From assembly GCA_944472155.2 (NCBI GenBank), contig OX235272.1, positions 80,792,020-80,856,019 of the forward strand: 64,000 bases of DNA, read 5' to 3'. The stretch is from Trichobilharzia szidati. Taxonomy: Eukaryota; Platyhelminthes; Trematoda; Strigeidida; Schistosomatidae. Shown in pieces: positions 11,567 through 24,900 of this stretch. The stretch's first letter is position 1. Every line of letters starts with the position of its first letter. Made by a program: the position numbers and the translations under genes. The notes below the pieces were generated by a model. That model saw only the letters and a program-made list of their open reading frames with translations. It searched no databases and was not told where the DNA came from.

Positions 11567-12790
11567 ACCACACTACGACCATGACGAATTGATATAACAG
11601 CATGTCACTATACATTGCAGTTGATCAGAAAAAGATGGAGAAATCTTCACCGAGAGACTAAATAGCCGAGTATAGCAAAGTGCATATATAGAGGATGATC
11701 TTAAGTAGGTGCAGCATATATTTAGAGAGTTTGCTTGATGGCAGTCAATATTCCATCAGGAGAACGAATTGATAGACATTCACTGTTTTAGTGATTTCTC
11801 CTCAAAAAAAGTGTATCATGTCTAATTATTGATTACTTAGTCGAATTTAGAACACAGGGTTTGTGTAAAATACAGCCCTATAAAATACATGAAAATAATA
11901 AACAGGAATTAAAACATCGAATTGTGAAGTATTCAGGATGATTACTGTGCATCAATAAGATAACAGTAGCAGTCAGTCAAAAATAGTCTGATAAATCAGC
12001 GATCCGAACAGAAAAAGATCAACAGCAAGCAAGCGCATTTAAATTAGATGATGACAGTTGTCACAAACAAAGTAGAATGTTAACTCATTAACCGAGATTC
12101 AGTTTTATCGAAATGACTCTGGTCAAGTGAAATAATATTTAGTAAACGAAATAAAAATTTACACTACTTATCTGTATTAAGTAACATAAAACTGAATACG
12201 AAGGAAAATGGTTACGGTTCAACAGAGGTTAAATAAAATTCAAAATTTAACCAGGTCGAGGAACTGAAATTTCACATTCTGGAAACCAAAATTATTCAGA
12301 CCACAATATGTGGTATTCTTGATAACACATCAAACATCCAAGTTTCATGATGAACAAGTTAACTGCTGTCTCAGTCAATGTACAATATTATAGTGTAACA
12401 GCAGAAGGCAAGACACGGAACCTAAGGTATATTTTCAAGTGATCAAACCGCTATTTATATAGATACAGTTTTATATTCTCTAACCATTCATTGAGCGTGT
12501 GATTTTGGCTTACACTAAACGACATGAAATAGAATGTCAAAAGATACATAGTATTCTGTTGCTAATGTTATATTGAAATGTGTGGAAATAGATGCGAATA
12601 ACATTCCGTTGGAACACATTGTTTGTATCACACCACTACAATAGTTGCTTCTTAGCGTTTTTTCTTAAAACAACTCCAGCTTCGAATTAAACGTAAAAAA
12701 TACTCGACAACTGAGCTTCTTCGTATTATGAGCTATGCAGTTTTATTAAATCTGGATTTACTTTAATTTTGATCACGGATTGATAACATC
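11567..12790. other. AT-rich stretch, possible LTR start at 12390
   Basis: Around 12394 TGTAACAGCAGAAGGCAAG resembles the start of the solo LTR family, but no matching end was found. The rest holds nothing recognised. Confidence 0.3.
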
Positions 12791-12900
12791 ACCTATAGAA
12801 CCATTGGAAAACCAGGGAGTATTGGAAAGCTGTTTCGTCCTAGTTTGGGACTCTTTGTCATTACGCACCCACTGGGGTTCGAATGTCAGCACATGATGAA
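12790..12900 (-). mobile_element. tRNA-derived SINE with decayed hammerhead, copy 1
   Basis: On the minus strand a TTCGAA B-box-like core is followed by a hammerhead-like segment (12829-12860). Its stem II (GTCC...GGAC with loop CAAACTA) and GAAAC are intact, but the CTGATGA part is not. It resembles the Sm-alpha SINE family of Schistosoma. Confidence 0.55.
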
Positions 12901-13129
12901 ATCATCCTACCAGTCAGACATAATCCCTACAAAACCAATGCTTGAAAATTAATCCGATGCTCACTAGCGACTGGTCCTATTCAGGCAGTGACCTGGCGTT
13001 CTAGTGGGAAGCCGTGACCAGTAGGGTACAACAGGTTGAAGATGAGGCAGTAACTCAACGAAGAAGACACTGTGAGGTGGCCGCACTATGTAGTGAATTG
13101 GCAGAAGTTAGAATCCATGGATTGGCCAT

Positions 13130-13320
13130 TGAATCGGGTGGGTCTCAGTGTCTTAAAGGTCTACGAGCTAGCTAGCCTTGTAACCAGAAGGTCCTGAGTT
13201 CGAATCCCGGTGGGTGTGTGCTACTGAAGAGTCCCAAACTAGGCTGATGAAATAGCTGTCCAGTACTCCCAGGTTTTCCAATGGTTCTCTAACTGATATC
13301 AGCTCATGATGAAATCCTCT
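13130..13320 (+). mobile_element. tRNA-derived SINE with decayed hammerhead, copy 2
   Basis: A B box (GAGTTCGAATCCC) at about 13197 follows an A-box-like stretch near 13143. The hammerhead segment at 13220-13262 reads CTGAAGAGTCCCAAACTAGG, one base from CTGATGA, but the GGAC/GAAA side is damaged. The SINE lies about 300 bp from copy 1 in opposite orientation. Confidence 0.6.
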
Positions 13321-14322
13321 GACGAATGGAACTTGACAGTGTAAAATTAATTCCGATTTTATCCCTCACGGAAGAATGACGTATTCAGTTTTGCAGTATT
13401 ACTAATATTTCCTAGCCTAAGACAAAACATCTGTTTTAATGTGGTCTGATTTTCTACGGCTTCTCAACGAGTTTTAATTGACAGTGAAACATATTTACTT
13501 GGGTGTATACCTCGAAGACTTCAGAATATATACACATACATATATATACAACAATGAAAGGGAAAGAAGACAGATGACAGTTTAGTATCACGATCAGTTG
13601 TTAGAGGGCACACAGACACACACACACACGTATGTCTACATTAAATAAATGAAGTGAAAAACCAGAAGAAATGAATTTATCAGTGAATGACTAGGAAATA
13701 TTTTCCCTCATTTTTTGTTTGATCAATCAACATGAAAGGAGGAGAAGTGGGAGGTGGAGAAGGAGGAGGAAGAGGGGAAGGAAGCATGTGAATCATTACT
13801 AAAACATTAAAAACATGAACCATAGTTAATCCAGGGGTCATTTGATCAGGTCAGGTGAGTAAACTAGACATTTATAATATGAATGAAAAAATTCATGTTA
13901 ACATCTTAAAGTTATTGTGTTCTAGTCAGTTGGGATACAAGATTATTGTTTTGATAAAGATTCAACCATTTAGTTTTATTGATGACACAAACTTATACAA
14001 TGTCAACGATTGTTAGAAATGACTTTTGTTGTTAGACCACAAACTAACACCATGATTGATAAAAACAGTATTAAAACACATCAGTTATACTACACACATC
14101 TGCTTGGTGTAAACAATACAAGAGACTATTGTTTCACTCATTTGTCCAACTTATTTAACTTTTCATTTGTTCATTGTAAAAAAAAACAGATTTTAGGATA
14201 GTCTGGTCAAATATCTTTTCAATTAAAGATTATTTAAAAATTAATTTAGCTTTAGAAGGGAACTTTCACTAACTAGTGAAAGTGATTTAACAATAGTACA
14301 GCTGTCTATTCACATGGGCATA
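13321..14322. repeat. Low-complexity stretch: CA/TA runs and a purine tract
   Basis: A CA run lies near 13612-13629 and a 53-bp G/A-only-like tract at about 13733-13785. No gene was recognised; the 63-codon frame at 14010 has no supporting motif. Confidence 0.5.
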
Positions 14323-15330
14323 TTATTATTATTGTTTCCTTTAATTCCTAGAGGAATATAGGGCTTCAGCCATGCGTCTCCATTGCGTTCGGTTCTCTGC
14401 TAGAGTCTTCACCTGGCTCCATGTCTGCCCACACGTTTTCATCTCCTCTTCAAATGACCTCCTCCAAGTCACCCTAGCGCTGACGACCAACTCGCCGCTT
14501 CCACTTCGGGTTCCACTCGAGGGCTTGTCTAGTGATGCGACTTGATGGTTTCCTCAGAGTATGCCCAGCCAATCCATCTCCATTTCTTCCTGCCTATTTG
14601 TTTCACAATCGGTTCCTGATGGGTTGGTTCGCTCCCAGAGATCTCTGTTGCTGATCTTTTCTGGCGGGCCATCTGATCTTGAGTATTGAGCGAAGACAAC
14701 TGTTAAGGAAGGTCTGTAGTTTGTTTGAGATGCTCCTTATGACGCGCCAAGTCTCTGATCTGTATATTAGCACTGACTTCACATTGGAGTTGAATATCTG
14801 GATCTTATTTTTGATGCTGAGTGCTATTGACCTCCACACAGACTTGAGAGTAATGAAAGCTTGTCTTGCTTTTCCGATTCTTGCTTTGATATCCTCGTCA
14901 GTTCCACCTGTAGTTGAAACGATGTTTCCCATGTCGGTAGGTAAAGGAAGTTACTTCTTTCAGGTTCCTCCCATTTATGCTGATCGTTGTCTGTTGTTGT
15001 TCTTGTCCAGGAATCTTCATTACCTCTGTTTTCTCTATTTTCACATGAAGTCCTATCTTTGATGCTTCTTCTGCTAACTTGTTGCTTTTCACTTGCATAT
15101 CTTCCAGTTTGTGGGAAATCAGACATATATCATCGGCGAAGTCCAGATCCTCCAAGTTTTTTGTGTGAGTCCATTTTATGCCTGTGTCCTCATAGCCCGC
15201 TGTTTGTTGCATTATCCAGTCTACTGCAATCAGGAAAGGCATAGACCGAAGTGTATCCATCCTTGTTTGGTTTCTGATCAATTAGGCTATGAGACTAACC
15301 ACGATTACTCAATGTACTGCATTGTGATTT
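14323..15330 (-). pseudogene. SR2-like RTE (family B) 3' part with RT motif
   Basis: On the minus strand, MPFLIAVDWIM, LEDLDFADDICLISHKLEDM and GLHVKIEKTEVM form the RT palm and thumb, followed by KARIGKARQAFITLKSVW and SVLIYRSETWR. The catalytic FADD is intact but frameshifts separate the blocks. The 3' end is at 14323 with a (TTA)n tail typical of RTE elements. Confidence 0.78.
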
Positions 15331-15724
15331 CATATTAGATTTTAAAATGTATCAGATTTGAGTTTCTTGCCTGACAGAACTCATTGGATACATACGCTTG
15401 TAGTGAAGTTTCAAATGTTATAAGCCTATGTTTGAATGTGTACATATACGGACTGGCTACAACGCCGTTTTTGCGCTTTTTCTAGTGTGCTGCGCACACC
15501 CGCATCCTTAAGTTTGTAATGTAGACATATTCGGTAGATAATTTCTATATCTTTGTCGTTGAATAGGGCTTACCTTTTATTTTACTCAAATATACTGCTA
15601 ACAAGAGCACATTTCCTTAATAACTGGGTCTTTTTAATTTGTGTTTTGTTCTCAGTACTTACAGGTTAGGTAGAGCACTGAATTATCGGATAACTAGGCA
15701 AATCACGTTAAACATGGGCTGTTT
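15331..15724. other. Unannotated stretch
   Basis: No motif or repeat was recognised. Confidence 0.3.
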
Positions 15725-16105
15725 ATGGAGTATGGAACAATATGATTGTACAGCTTTCTGCTAGAGGTTAAACATGAGAACATTGTACACAAATTTTGTT
15801 GAAAATTACTCACTGGAAAACATACACTACATCGGAGTACAATAAAAAAATACAGTGTGCTGCTCAACGCTTCATCTTCTCACTGGTCCACATCGTCTAC
15901 TTACTTCATTACTAACTGTGTTGTACCCTTTGAATTTTGCAGTAACCTCTCATCCTTATCCGAAGACTGCTCCACAACCGGTGCACAGCTTCTACTAGCA
16001 GACACGACTCCAACAGTGAACACTTCTGTGGATTATATTAATAATTTGTAGTCGTGGACTTTAACTGTATTACCAAGTAACCATTAATTTATATAACCTT
16101 TTAAC
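15725..16105 (+). repeat. About 380-bp unknown interspersed repeat, plus copy
   Basis: It matches 18826-19205 in inverted orientation, from GGAACAATATGATTGTACAG at one end to a region near ATTTATATAAC at the other. Each copy keeps a 64-codon frame in the same place (here 15857-16051, ending SVDYINNL). The family is not known to me. Confidence 0.6.
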
Positions 16106-18360
16106 TGTTTTTTTTATAATATGCCTTTACACTATCATTTCATTAACTTGGATTTCTGTTCAATCATTTGTTCCGTTACTGAAATCGCTATAAGTCCCCT
16201 ACACGTTGAAGTGTAGCTTATCAACAGCACTACCAATACCTTACACAGCAGTTGCTATCCTGCGATTGGCACACCATTTTTCAGTCCTCCAAGAAGTAAA
16301 TCGTAATTTGGATAATTTATCAGTGAAGTTTGACTTAACAGCTGTCTGAAGGAGCATGAGTCATCTGCGAACAGTGAATATTCTTGTTTGATAACTGCCA
16401 ATAAGCATGAAACTAGGCTGAAATGATCAATGTTGATTGACTCTTATAAAACATATCATATCGAATGAAAGCACATAGTAGTGTCGTTTCACTCAACCGA
16501 AATAGGGCGCATTAGTCACAGTCTTGTGACCATGTCATACATCAGACACTTGGAATCATTAGAAATGTCAAGTCTGAGATATCATTCGGTAGTCATTACG
16601 AATGCATTTTGTTTGTATAACAAAGGAGGTTTCGATTAAGATATAGAAATCAAACATATTTCTGCTCTAGATATCTCCCCTGATGACATTAGTAGTTTAT
16701 GATAAGTGTTGAGATTCATTTCATTAGCTTTAGCACTAGACTTCCATCCGATGCGTACACGGTTTGAATCTAGCTCCGCCTACTTCGACCTGGACAAATG
16801 GGTGGTATAATCAACCCTTACACAACAAGCGTAACAAGTAGTACGAAACCCAGTAACGGAGTCCCAACGAAATCAATTATAACAAAAGAAAGGAACTTCA
16901 TTATGCTTACCATAAAACAGGAAGCAAGGATATATTTGAAGGCAACTCCATAAAACGAACCTATACTAGTGTATGCAGTAAGCATACTGATAATCAAACA
17001 AAAGCAACTACTGACAAATATACTACTAATAACGGATAACTGCTTATTGATAATCCAAAACTATTGGATTTACTTACAGAAATGAATATTACTCACATTC
17101 TCCCCCCCTCCTCCCACTTAAAACCCTTATTTTTAACCGTCATTTGGATTAATTTATGGGTCAATGATAAAAGATTCAAAGGCTTAATCGGATTAAACGT
17201 GAAATAAAGTAGATAACTTCGCTTGCCTTTATTTTAACTATCTTATACTGTAGTCAGCAATGATTACGAATTGTTAAAGACTTAGCAGAAGTTTTTCTTA
17301 GTTAATACCTCCTTGAAAGTTACTCAATGTAACGACTAGCAACTGTAACTCATTCTATAAAGTCAACTGAATTTCTTTTGGCTCAGCACTATGGTAAAAG
17401 AAATCAGAAAATATTCCCAATACTTAGTGGTCCTAAGTGTAAGGATGTCCTTCAATTTAATAAGGACATTAAATCTAATTCTCTCACTTTTTAAATGATA
17501 TTATAACAACAACTGGAAATGATAATTACTAATGTGTCATTACTATATAACATGTCCGTTCAATCAACATCACTAATTATCGGTTTTGTGAACACTTTTA
17601 TAAAGTTTAATTATGACCTATTAATAATAAATGTTACATTCTATGTATGAATGATTTCAGCGTTATCAAGAGATTCGCTTAAAGTGCATTTTGAAATACA
17701 AAATGATACAAGTATAAGCTTGTTGCTCAAGAAACTCACTTCCTCTGAACTTGGGACATAAGGTATTAACTTTTGAATAACATAATCAATTCGTTAAGTT
17801 AACATTTTAGAGGTCATTTCTCTACATTCAAAATACGATAACGCTGACTATATCTATTAATTATGGGTTATGTAAACTTTCTGATATACTTGTGTTCTTT
17901 ATTTCGCTGACATATATCTCTAGATTTAAGTGACTATGGAATGTCATCAACTATTGATAGGGATCGTCGATCGTTTCAGAATGATGGATTTACACTTTCG
18001 ATTGAAACTAATCCAGAAAATATTCAACACCTAATGGGAACAATTTCAACTGATATACAAATGTAGCAGTGTGACACAACAAGAGTGTCTACGCAATAAT
18101 ATACGTGATAATGACTATCAGTTACAGACAGAGAAATGTTGGTCCCTTTTAAGTCCATTCAATAATTACTGCTTTATATTTGATGTCTTTGGTAAACACA
18201 TGCACCATAGGTGAGCGCTGGCAGTGACACTCATGTCAGCACCAAACGGTGAGCTCTAATTATGAAATTTCATAACAGCGAGCTCTGTAACGGAACAAAT
18301 ATTAGAATAAAAATCAAAATTAATGAAATGATTGTGTAACAGTATATTATAAAAAGTATA
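16106..18360. other. AT-rich intergenic stretch with one possible SINE head
   Basis: Around 16730-16800 a GGTTTGAATCTAG B-box-like core might be a decayed tRNA-derived SINE. Otherwise nothing was recognised. Confidence 0.3.
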
Positions 18361-18364
18361 GTTA

Positions 18365-18822
18365 ACCATTTTTCAATACAAACATCAAGTCAGTTCTTCT
18401 ATACGGATCAGAAACTTGGCGGCGGGTCACAAAGAATATTTCCAACAGCCTGTTGCAGACCTTTATCAACAACTGTCTTCGTTCTATACTCAAGATCAGA
18501 TGGCCGGAAAGAATCACCAACAAGAAACTATGGGAACAAACAAAGCAAGAACCAATTGCCCAACAAATATGCAGGAGAAAGTGGAGATGGATTGAACACT
18601 CACTGAGGAGGCCGTTGGGTGACATCGCGCGTCAGGCCCTCGAGTGCAACCCAAAAGGGAAGCGGCCAGTGGGACATCCAAGGGTGACATGGAGGAGATC
18701 GTGTGAAGAAGAGTATGGACTAACATGGATGCAAGTGAAAAGTGCAATAGAAGACAGAAGCAAGTGGAGGAGTGCAGTTGAAGCCCTATGTTCCACTAGG
18801 AACCCAAGGGGACAATAATATT
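18365..18822 (+). pseudogene. SR2-like RTE (family B) C-terminal part
   Basis: A clean frame from about 18453 reads INNCLRSILKIRWPERI, RRKWRWIEHSLRRP, KGKRPVGHPRVTWRRSCEEE and ends with WRSAVEALCSTRNPRGQ, the C-terminus of SR2/RTE proteins. It ends with CCTATGTTCCACTAGGAACC and a short AAT-rich tail. It is 5'-truncated. Confidence 0.8.
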
Positions 18823-18825
18823 AAC

Positions 18826-19205
18826 GAGTTATATAAATTGATGGTTACTTAGTGATACAGTTAAAGTTCACGGCTACAAATTATTAATGTAATCCACAGA
18901 AGTGTTCACTGTTGGAGTCGTATCTACTAGTAGAAGCTGTGCACCAATTGTGAAACAGTCATCAGATAAGGATGAGAGTTTCCTGCAAAATTCAAATGAT
19001 ACAACACTGCTAGTAATGAAGCAAGTAGACAGTATGGACCAGTGAGAAGATGAAGCGTTGGTTAGCACACTGTATTTTTTTATTGTACTCCGATGTTATG
19101 TATATTTTGCAATGAGTAGTTTTCAACAAAAGTTGTGTACAATGTTCTCATGTTTAACGTCAAGCAAAAAGCTGTACAATCATATTGTTCCAGACTCCAC
19201 AAATT
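18826..19205 (-). repeat. About 380-bp unknown interspersed repeat, minus copy
   Basis: This is the inverted partner of 15725-16105, and its 64-codon frame is at 19068-18874. It begins right after the SR2-like tail. Confidence 0.6.
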
Positions 19206-20220
19206 GTCACTGAATCATCTTTGGGATAAGATTGAAGGCTGGAAAAGGCTGACAGTAAAAACTGATTTAGCTGCCTTCTATTATACACAGTATTGTTTAA
19301 AATGACCAGCATATATAAGAAAGTTTGAATGCAGGTTCGTTGGAAGTATTTATTGACCACAAACAATAACACTATGTTATAATGACTTAATTATAACAAG
19401 CACATTTTTGAACTTCATGTAAATTATGTTGGCTAAGTAAATGTATTTTTTCATGAAAATATTTTATCAGCTGAATAACTTATCAGATTTCGACTTCAGT
19501 TCATGTACTATCTAACAATTATCGTAAGATAAAGGGTAGATAACACTCCACTTTTAATTGGTCACTATGTATTCTGCATCTCAGAGGAATGCACCTGAAT
19601 GCAGTGTCGTAAATAACTTCTTTACCGGTTAGTATCACAGTTCAGATATCCTCCTTTGCCTAGGTTACATCCTTGTTAACATAAATGGACAGTGGTTTAA
19701 GGAAATGGGAGGTGCATCACTGAATCTTATCATTAAAGATGTTATCACTGGGTTAGGCTGACCACACTGCATTCCTTGTATGTTCCTATCTAGTAGGAAG
19801 TACTCAATGAACTCCACGATCGATTTTGAGTTGTGTTTATCCTTTGAAGAGACTACAGACAGCAGGCAATTCATTTTGTGTGTTCATTCGTCAAACAACT
19901 TACAGGAATCTAAACTTTTATAAATTAAAAAGGTATACGGAACTGCTTCATTAAATTGTTAGCCTATTATGTCCAACTAACATTAATTAGTCGATGTTAT
20001 TCTTTCCAGTGTGTTGTAATATTCCATTCTCGGCGTAGGTTAAGGTGAAGTTTGCCATTGACGAAATTATATCAGCATGCTACTTATTAACTGGTGAAAA
20101 TCCGAATGCAGCTATTACAAATGCAATTAATCAGCTTTCATTCACTGTCAGCCGTGTATGAATCTCATTATCAACTGCACGCATAACTACTACTCATCTC
20201 GAAAACGAAATCCTACAATA
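19206..20220. other. Unannotated stretch
   Basis: Short frames only; no motif was recognised. Confidence 0.3.
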
Positions 20221-20224
20221 ATTT

Positions 20225-20400
20225 AACATAGTGAGTTTGGGCATCCGACGGTGATATGGAGGAGACCATGTGAGGAGGAAATGAGAGCTTATGGGCGATC
20301 GCGGGGCCAACTGATGAGGAATACAGAGGACAGGGTGAAATAGAGACGTGCTCATGAAACCCTCTGCTCCACTTGGAACCTAAGGGAGTAAGAATAATGC
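20225..20400 (+). pseudogene. SR2-like RTE (family B) 3' end fragment
   Basis: It matches the last 170 bp of the family, including the region coding WRRSCEEEM-like sequence and the terminal CCACTTGGAACCTAAGG. Confidence 0.6.
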
Positions 20401-21760
20401 AAATAAGATTAGAAACGGTACTGTATAATGACTGACTCATTGAATAAATATTTGAAGATGGAATCTAAGTTACAATAGAGATGGTAATGATCGTGTAGTG
20501 GTAGGTAATTCCCTAGAATTACTAGCCACAGAATTAATCACTGAACATTAGATGCTGACCCTCACTGTTTAAGTCGACTTGTTTAGCTGAAAGCTCATGG
20601 TTAAGCATCCACGCCATTTGGCACATCGTCGTGTTACGTTCGTTCGTTTGTGCACGATCCCTAGCTAGTTGAGCAATCATCTCGCACTCCGATTTGGTCC
20701 CCACATATACGTCGTAATTTGGATGATCAATTCTGGTATTTTGCTTTGCCTTTGGTCTACTATCCGTGAATGTCAACACCCTCAGCCTCTAAATTGGTAT
20801 GCGATTCCCTAATTTTAAACTACTTGTAGTGTAACAGATTTATTTCAAGAAGCAATAGATAAAGATTACAACTGCGAAACAGCTGCAGCAGTAATCATAA
20901 ACGATGCGTATTCTACTCAAGTTTACTGTGCTATTTTGTGAAGTGGACTGAATTTTCAACGTTAAACTTTAAAAAAAGTGTAGCAGTTCAACTTGCCCTA
21001 CTTTGGAAAAGCAGTGGGACTACAGACATCAGAAATGTTCAGGAGAACGAATAGTTCTCTGAAAAAATTGAAGATTTAATAAATTTGGGATATCATAAAG
21101 AGTGATTTTTAGTATCCTGAGAACTTTCACATCACAAGATAAACGAAAACCGCTAGTAAAGCTCAAACGGTCTTCCTACAGAGCTGAAGCGACGTTTTTT
21201 ACATGCAATATTCTTTCTTTCTCTGATCCTAGATGATTGAAGGGAAACAGCAAGCTGGACTGATAGAATTTAGTCAGATCCAACACTGTGGTCTAAACAC
21301 AATCTCGATTATGCCCTAGGGGAGACCATTCAGTGTATCTTCCATATTTTGAGAAACATGTCGGGAAATGACCGATCTAATAGTAGCTTTCGCCAGGCAT
21401 CAGTATCATATAAAAAGTCACTGAAAACCAAAATTGAAAGGTAATCGTTGTTATTCTGCATTCACCGCTTCTTAGTACTCCCAAATGAAGTTCTTGCTAA
21501 GTTTTCAGCTGGACGTAATCCCTTTTACACTTGACGATGAAAGCTGAAACGCTTCACAGTAATTAATTTTCTCAGGTCCTATGAAGTTAAAAAAAGGTAA
21601 ACTCGTAACTCTTTCTTTACATTGCATTTTATTACGCTAACTAGTCAATTTTAAATGATTAACTGATCAATATAAATATTATTAAGCTTTAATCCTAAAC
21701 ATATATAACTCTATTCATTAGAAGGATACTTATGTTAGTATATAATATCTATAAAGGAAA
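20401..21760. other. Region upstream of the methyltransferase gene
   Basis: An 81-codon minus frame (20534-20779) has a protein-like composition but no recognised motif. No clear promoter element was seen before exon 1. Confidence 0.3.
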
Positions 21761-21927
21761 ATGCTAGATGATCGAGTTGAAAAATGGATGAAAGAAATAC
21801 GCGTTATTGATGGAGGTGTTGAAACTGAACTACAAAAAAGAGCAAAATTAAAAATTGAAGGACATAATATAGAAAGTTGTTGTCTTCTTAAAAATGATCC
21901 AAATTTAGTATGTGATGTACATAAAAG
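21761..21927 (+). CDS. Methyltransferase exon 1
   Basis: It encodes residues 1-55 plus two bases of codon 56. It ends at AAAAG followed by the donor GTGAGT. The frame carries the N-terminal DGGVETEL motif. Confidence 0.85.
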
Positions 21928-24900
21928 GTGAGTTCCTTTCATTCATTTCTTTCAGTTCAAAGTTTCTAAACAGTGACTGCAAGTGATGACCTAACAGTTT
22001 TTATTATTACTACTCATAGGGCTTCAGTGGTACATCACCAATCCACCCCGATCTCTGCCATAACCTTTAGCTGGCTCAGTGACTAACCACAAGCTTTTAT
22101 CTCCTCGTTAAATGATCTCCTCCTTGCCACTTTTGGATGCCACATTGGTCACTTCCCATTCAAGTACATAACCACTAAATGATGAAAGTAAGACGAATAG
22201 GTACTGTACTCCCATAGTTCTGGCATGAAATTTGAGCCATTTTGGCTAAAAAAAGGCGTGGACAACATGCATCTCACTGAAAATCACGTCTGAACAATAA
22301 GCGGTATACGAATATATGAAAAATAAATGTAAGTTTATAATGTTCTACTGCAAAGTAACTGTTAGATGTAGAATCCTTTGAAATATATATGTTACAATTC
22401 AATGAAATAAATGTATCTACAACAGTTCTACGACAGTGTGTCGGCGGTTCCAGGTTAGAATACTAACGCATCTGGTGCGGATTTACTCGCGGTCGACGCA
22501 CTCCTAACCTTCACCTAATCGGATGGTGAACCCGGAAAAGAGGGAAGGCTGGGCTTGAGGCTATCAACTCTACCCCGTAAACAACACGTTATTATTATTG
22601 TTCCCTTGGGTTCCGAGTGGAACATAGGGCTTCAACAACATATCTCCTCTTTGTCCTATATTCTGCCGTCCTCTTCAACTTGAACTACGGTTGTCAACAA
22701 TCTCTAATGTCCTCCTCACATGGTCTCCTCCATGTCACTCTAGAACGATCCACTAGTCACCTCTCATTGGGAGTCCTCTTGAGGGCCTGGCGCGCGATGT
22801 CACTAGGCGACCTCAATGAATGCTCAATCTATTTCTATTATTATTATTATTTTCTCCTACAAATCTGTTGAGCGGTTGGCCCTTGTTTGGTTTTTTCCCA
22901 GCCAGAGTTTCTTGTTCCTAATTCTTTCTGACTAGCCATTTGATCTTCAATATGGAGCGGATGCAGCTGTTAGTAAAAGTCTGCAACCCGTCGGAAATCC
23001 CTTTCGGGCACCCCATGTTTTTGACCCATATAGAATACGTGACTCGTTTAACGTAGGTTTTGAAAATCCGTATATAGTTCTTTATGCTGGCTGAGTGTAG
23101 AAGACTTCCAAACTGGTTATAGGTTGATAAGGGCATATCTTGCCTTTCCAACTCTGCCTTTGACATCCTCATCCGTTCCGCCTGTTGTTACAACAATCCT
23201 TCCTAGCCAGATAAGTGAAGGAAGTAACCTCTCTGAAATCTCTCCCGTTGATGGTGATCGGTGCTGGTTGTTGTTGCTGTTGATTGGTTATCTTCATCAC
23301 CTCCGTCTTCTCTACGTTCACCTGCAGTCCTGTCTTCGCTGCCTGTCTCCTCAGACTGTTTGTTGGTTTCCGCTTGCAAGTCTTCGAGTTTGTGAGACAT
23401 TAGGCATATAGCATTTGAGAAATCCAGATCTTCTAGAGTCTTCTCATCGGTCGTCCAGAGTATTCCTGACTAATCACCCCCAACAGACTGACGCATAATC
23501 CAGTCCACTACAATTAAGAATATCATCGGTGATAATAGACAACCCTGCCTTACTTCTGTGTTCACTTCCAACGCCAGGCTGAGTTTCCCGTTGTGGATCA
23601 CCGGACAGGTGGCTTTGTCATATAGCCAGATGTTGAATGAGTTTGATAAAGACTTGAGTCACTGAACACCGTAATGTTGAAGTAGTTTCCAAATTACCTG
23701 TCGGTCAAGGCTCTCTGTCAAAGGCCTTTTTGAAGTCGATGAAGTTGTTGAGGTAGAGGTTTAACTGCCATTCTATGCTTCGTTCTGTGATGTTGATGCG
23801 TAGAGTTGCAATTTGATGAGCACATGATTTACTTTTCCTGAATCCAGCTTGTTCCGTGTTGGTGCAGTTCTGCATTCCGTGCATCCTTTATTCTCTCCAG
23901 GATGATGTGACTTGATATTTTACCTGGCGTGGACAAGAGCACTATTCCATTCCAGTTCTTGCACAGGCTCAAGTCGCTCTTCTTTGGCAGCTTGACAAGG
24001 TTACCAACCTTTCTTCCAATCAGTAGGTATCTTTCCTTCTCTTCAAACCTTTTGCAGTAATTGCGTGACAGCATCTGCTTCAATCACTGGGTCCGTCTTC
24101 AGTGCTGCGCATTTGGGAGGATTCCGTCTGGTCCTGCAGCCTTCACAACTGGATTTCAGTAGCTTGATCGCATTCAGGATTTCTGCTTTGGTTGGAAGAT
24201 TGCTGTCCATTGGCAGGCAGTTCTGTGCATGCTGTTGTTGTTGGTGTATTTCTAGGCGAGTTGCAGGTGGTCGATTCAAGAGTCCTTTGAGGTGATCAGC
24301 CCATTGTTTGATTTGTTTCTCCTCCTTCGTAATCAGGTTCCCTAGAACATTTTTTATTGGTTTCATCATCTTGGTTGATCTCTTCGGATAGAGACCTGGT
24401 TATCTGATATAATGTTCTGAGATCTCTTTCACCTGCAGCCTGCCTGTTCTGCTTCAGTTACTGCCAGCCAGTGTTTCGTACAATTGTATTTTGTCTTTCC
24501 TAGCACTCTTCTTTACTTCCTTATTCAGTGCAATTTACATAGAACTCAGCTTCTCATTCTGTTGCCCATCCTTGCATTGAGTCATCTTCTCTTTCACCAT
24601 CCTGCTCTCCTCTCTTCTGATAGCCTCCAGGTAGGTATCCGTTGAGAGTCAGCCATTCCTTGTCTTCTTTCTTCCTAGAACAGTTGTACACATTTCCTTG
24701 GACATCACCTTCAGAGAGTTAGTTCCAATGTTCTTCCATGCAGGTTTTCTCGGTGATGGCACTTAGTGTCTCCGACTTTGCTCTGATCTGATCTGTAGTG
24801 AAGGTGTGTGCTGCTCAGCAGTTCGCTCCGTCCTTCTCTATGGCTCTGAAACATGGCCAATATGAGTTGAAGACAAGAAAAGGTTGACTGTTTTTGACCA

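Noticed and set aside
13140..13210. tRNA gene with a GTTCGAATCCC B box
   Set aside because: No acceptor stem pairing, and it continues into a hammerhead-bearing SINE body.
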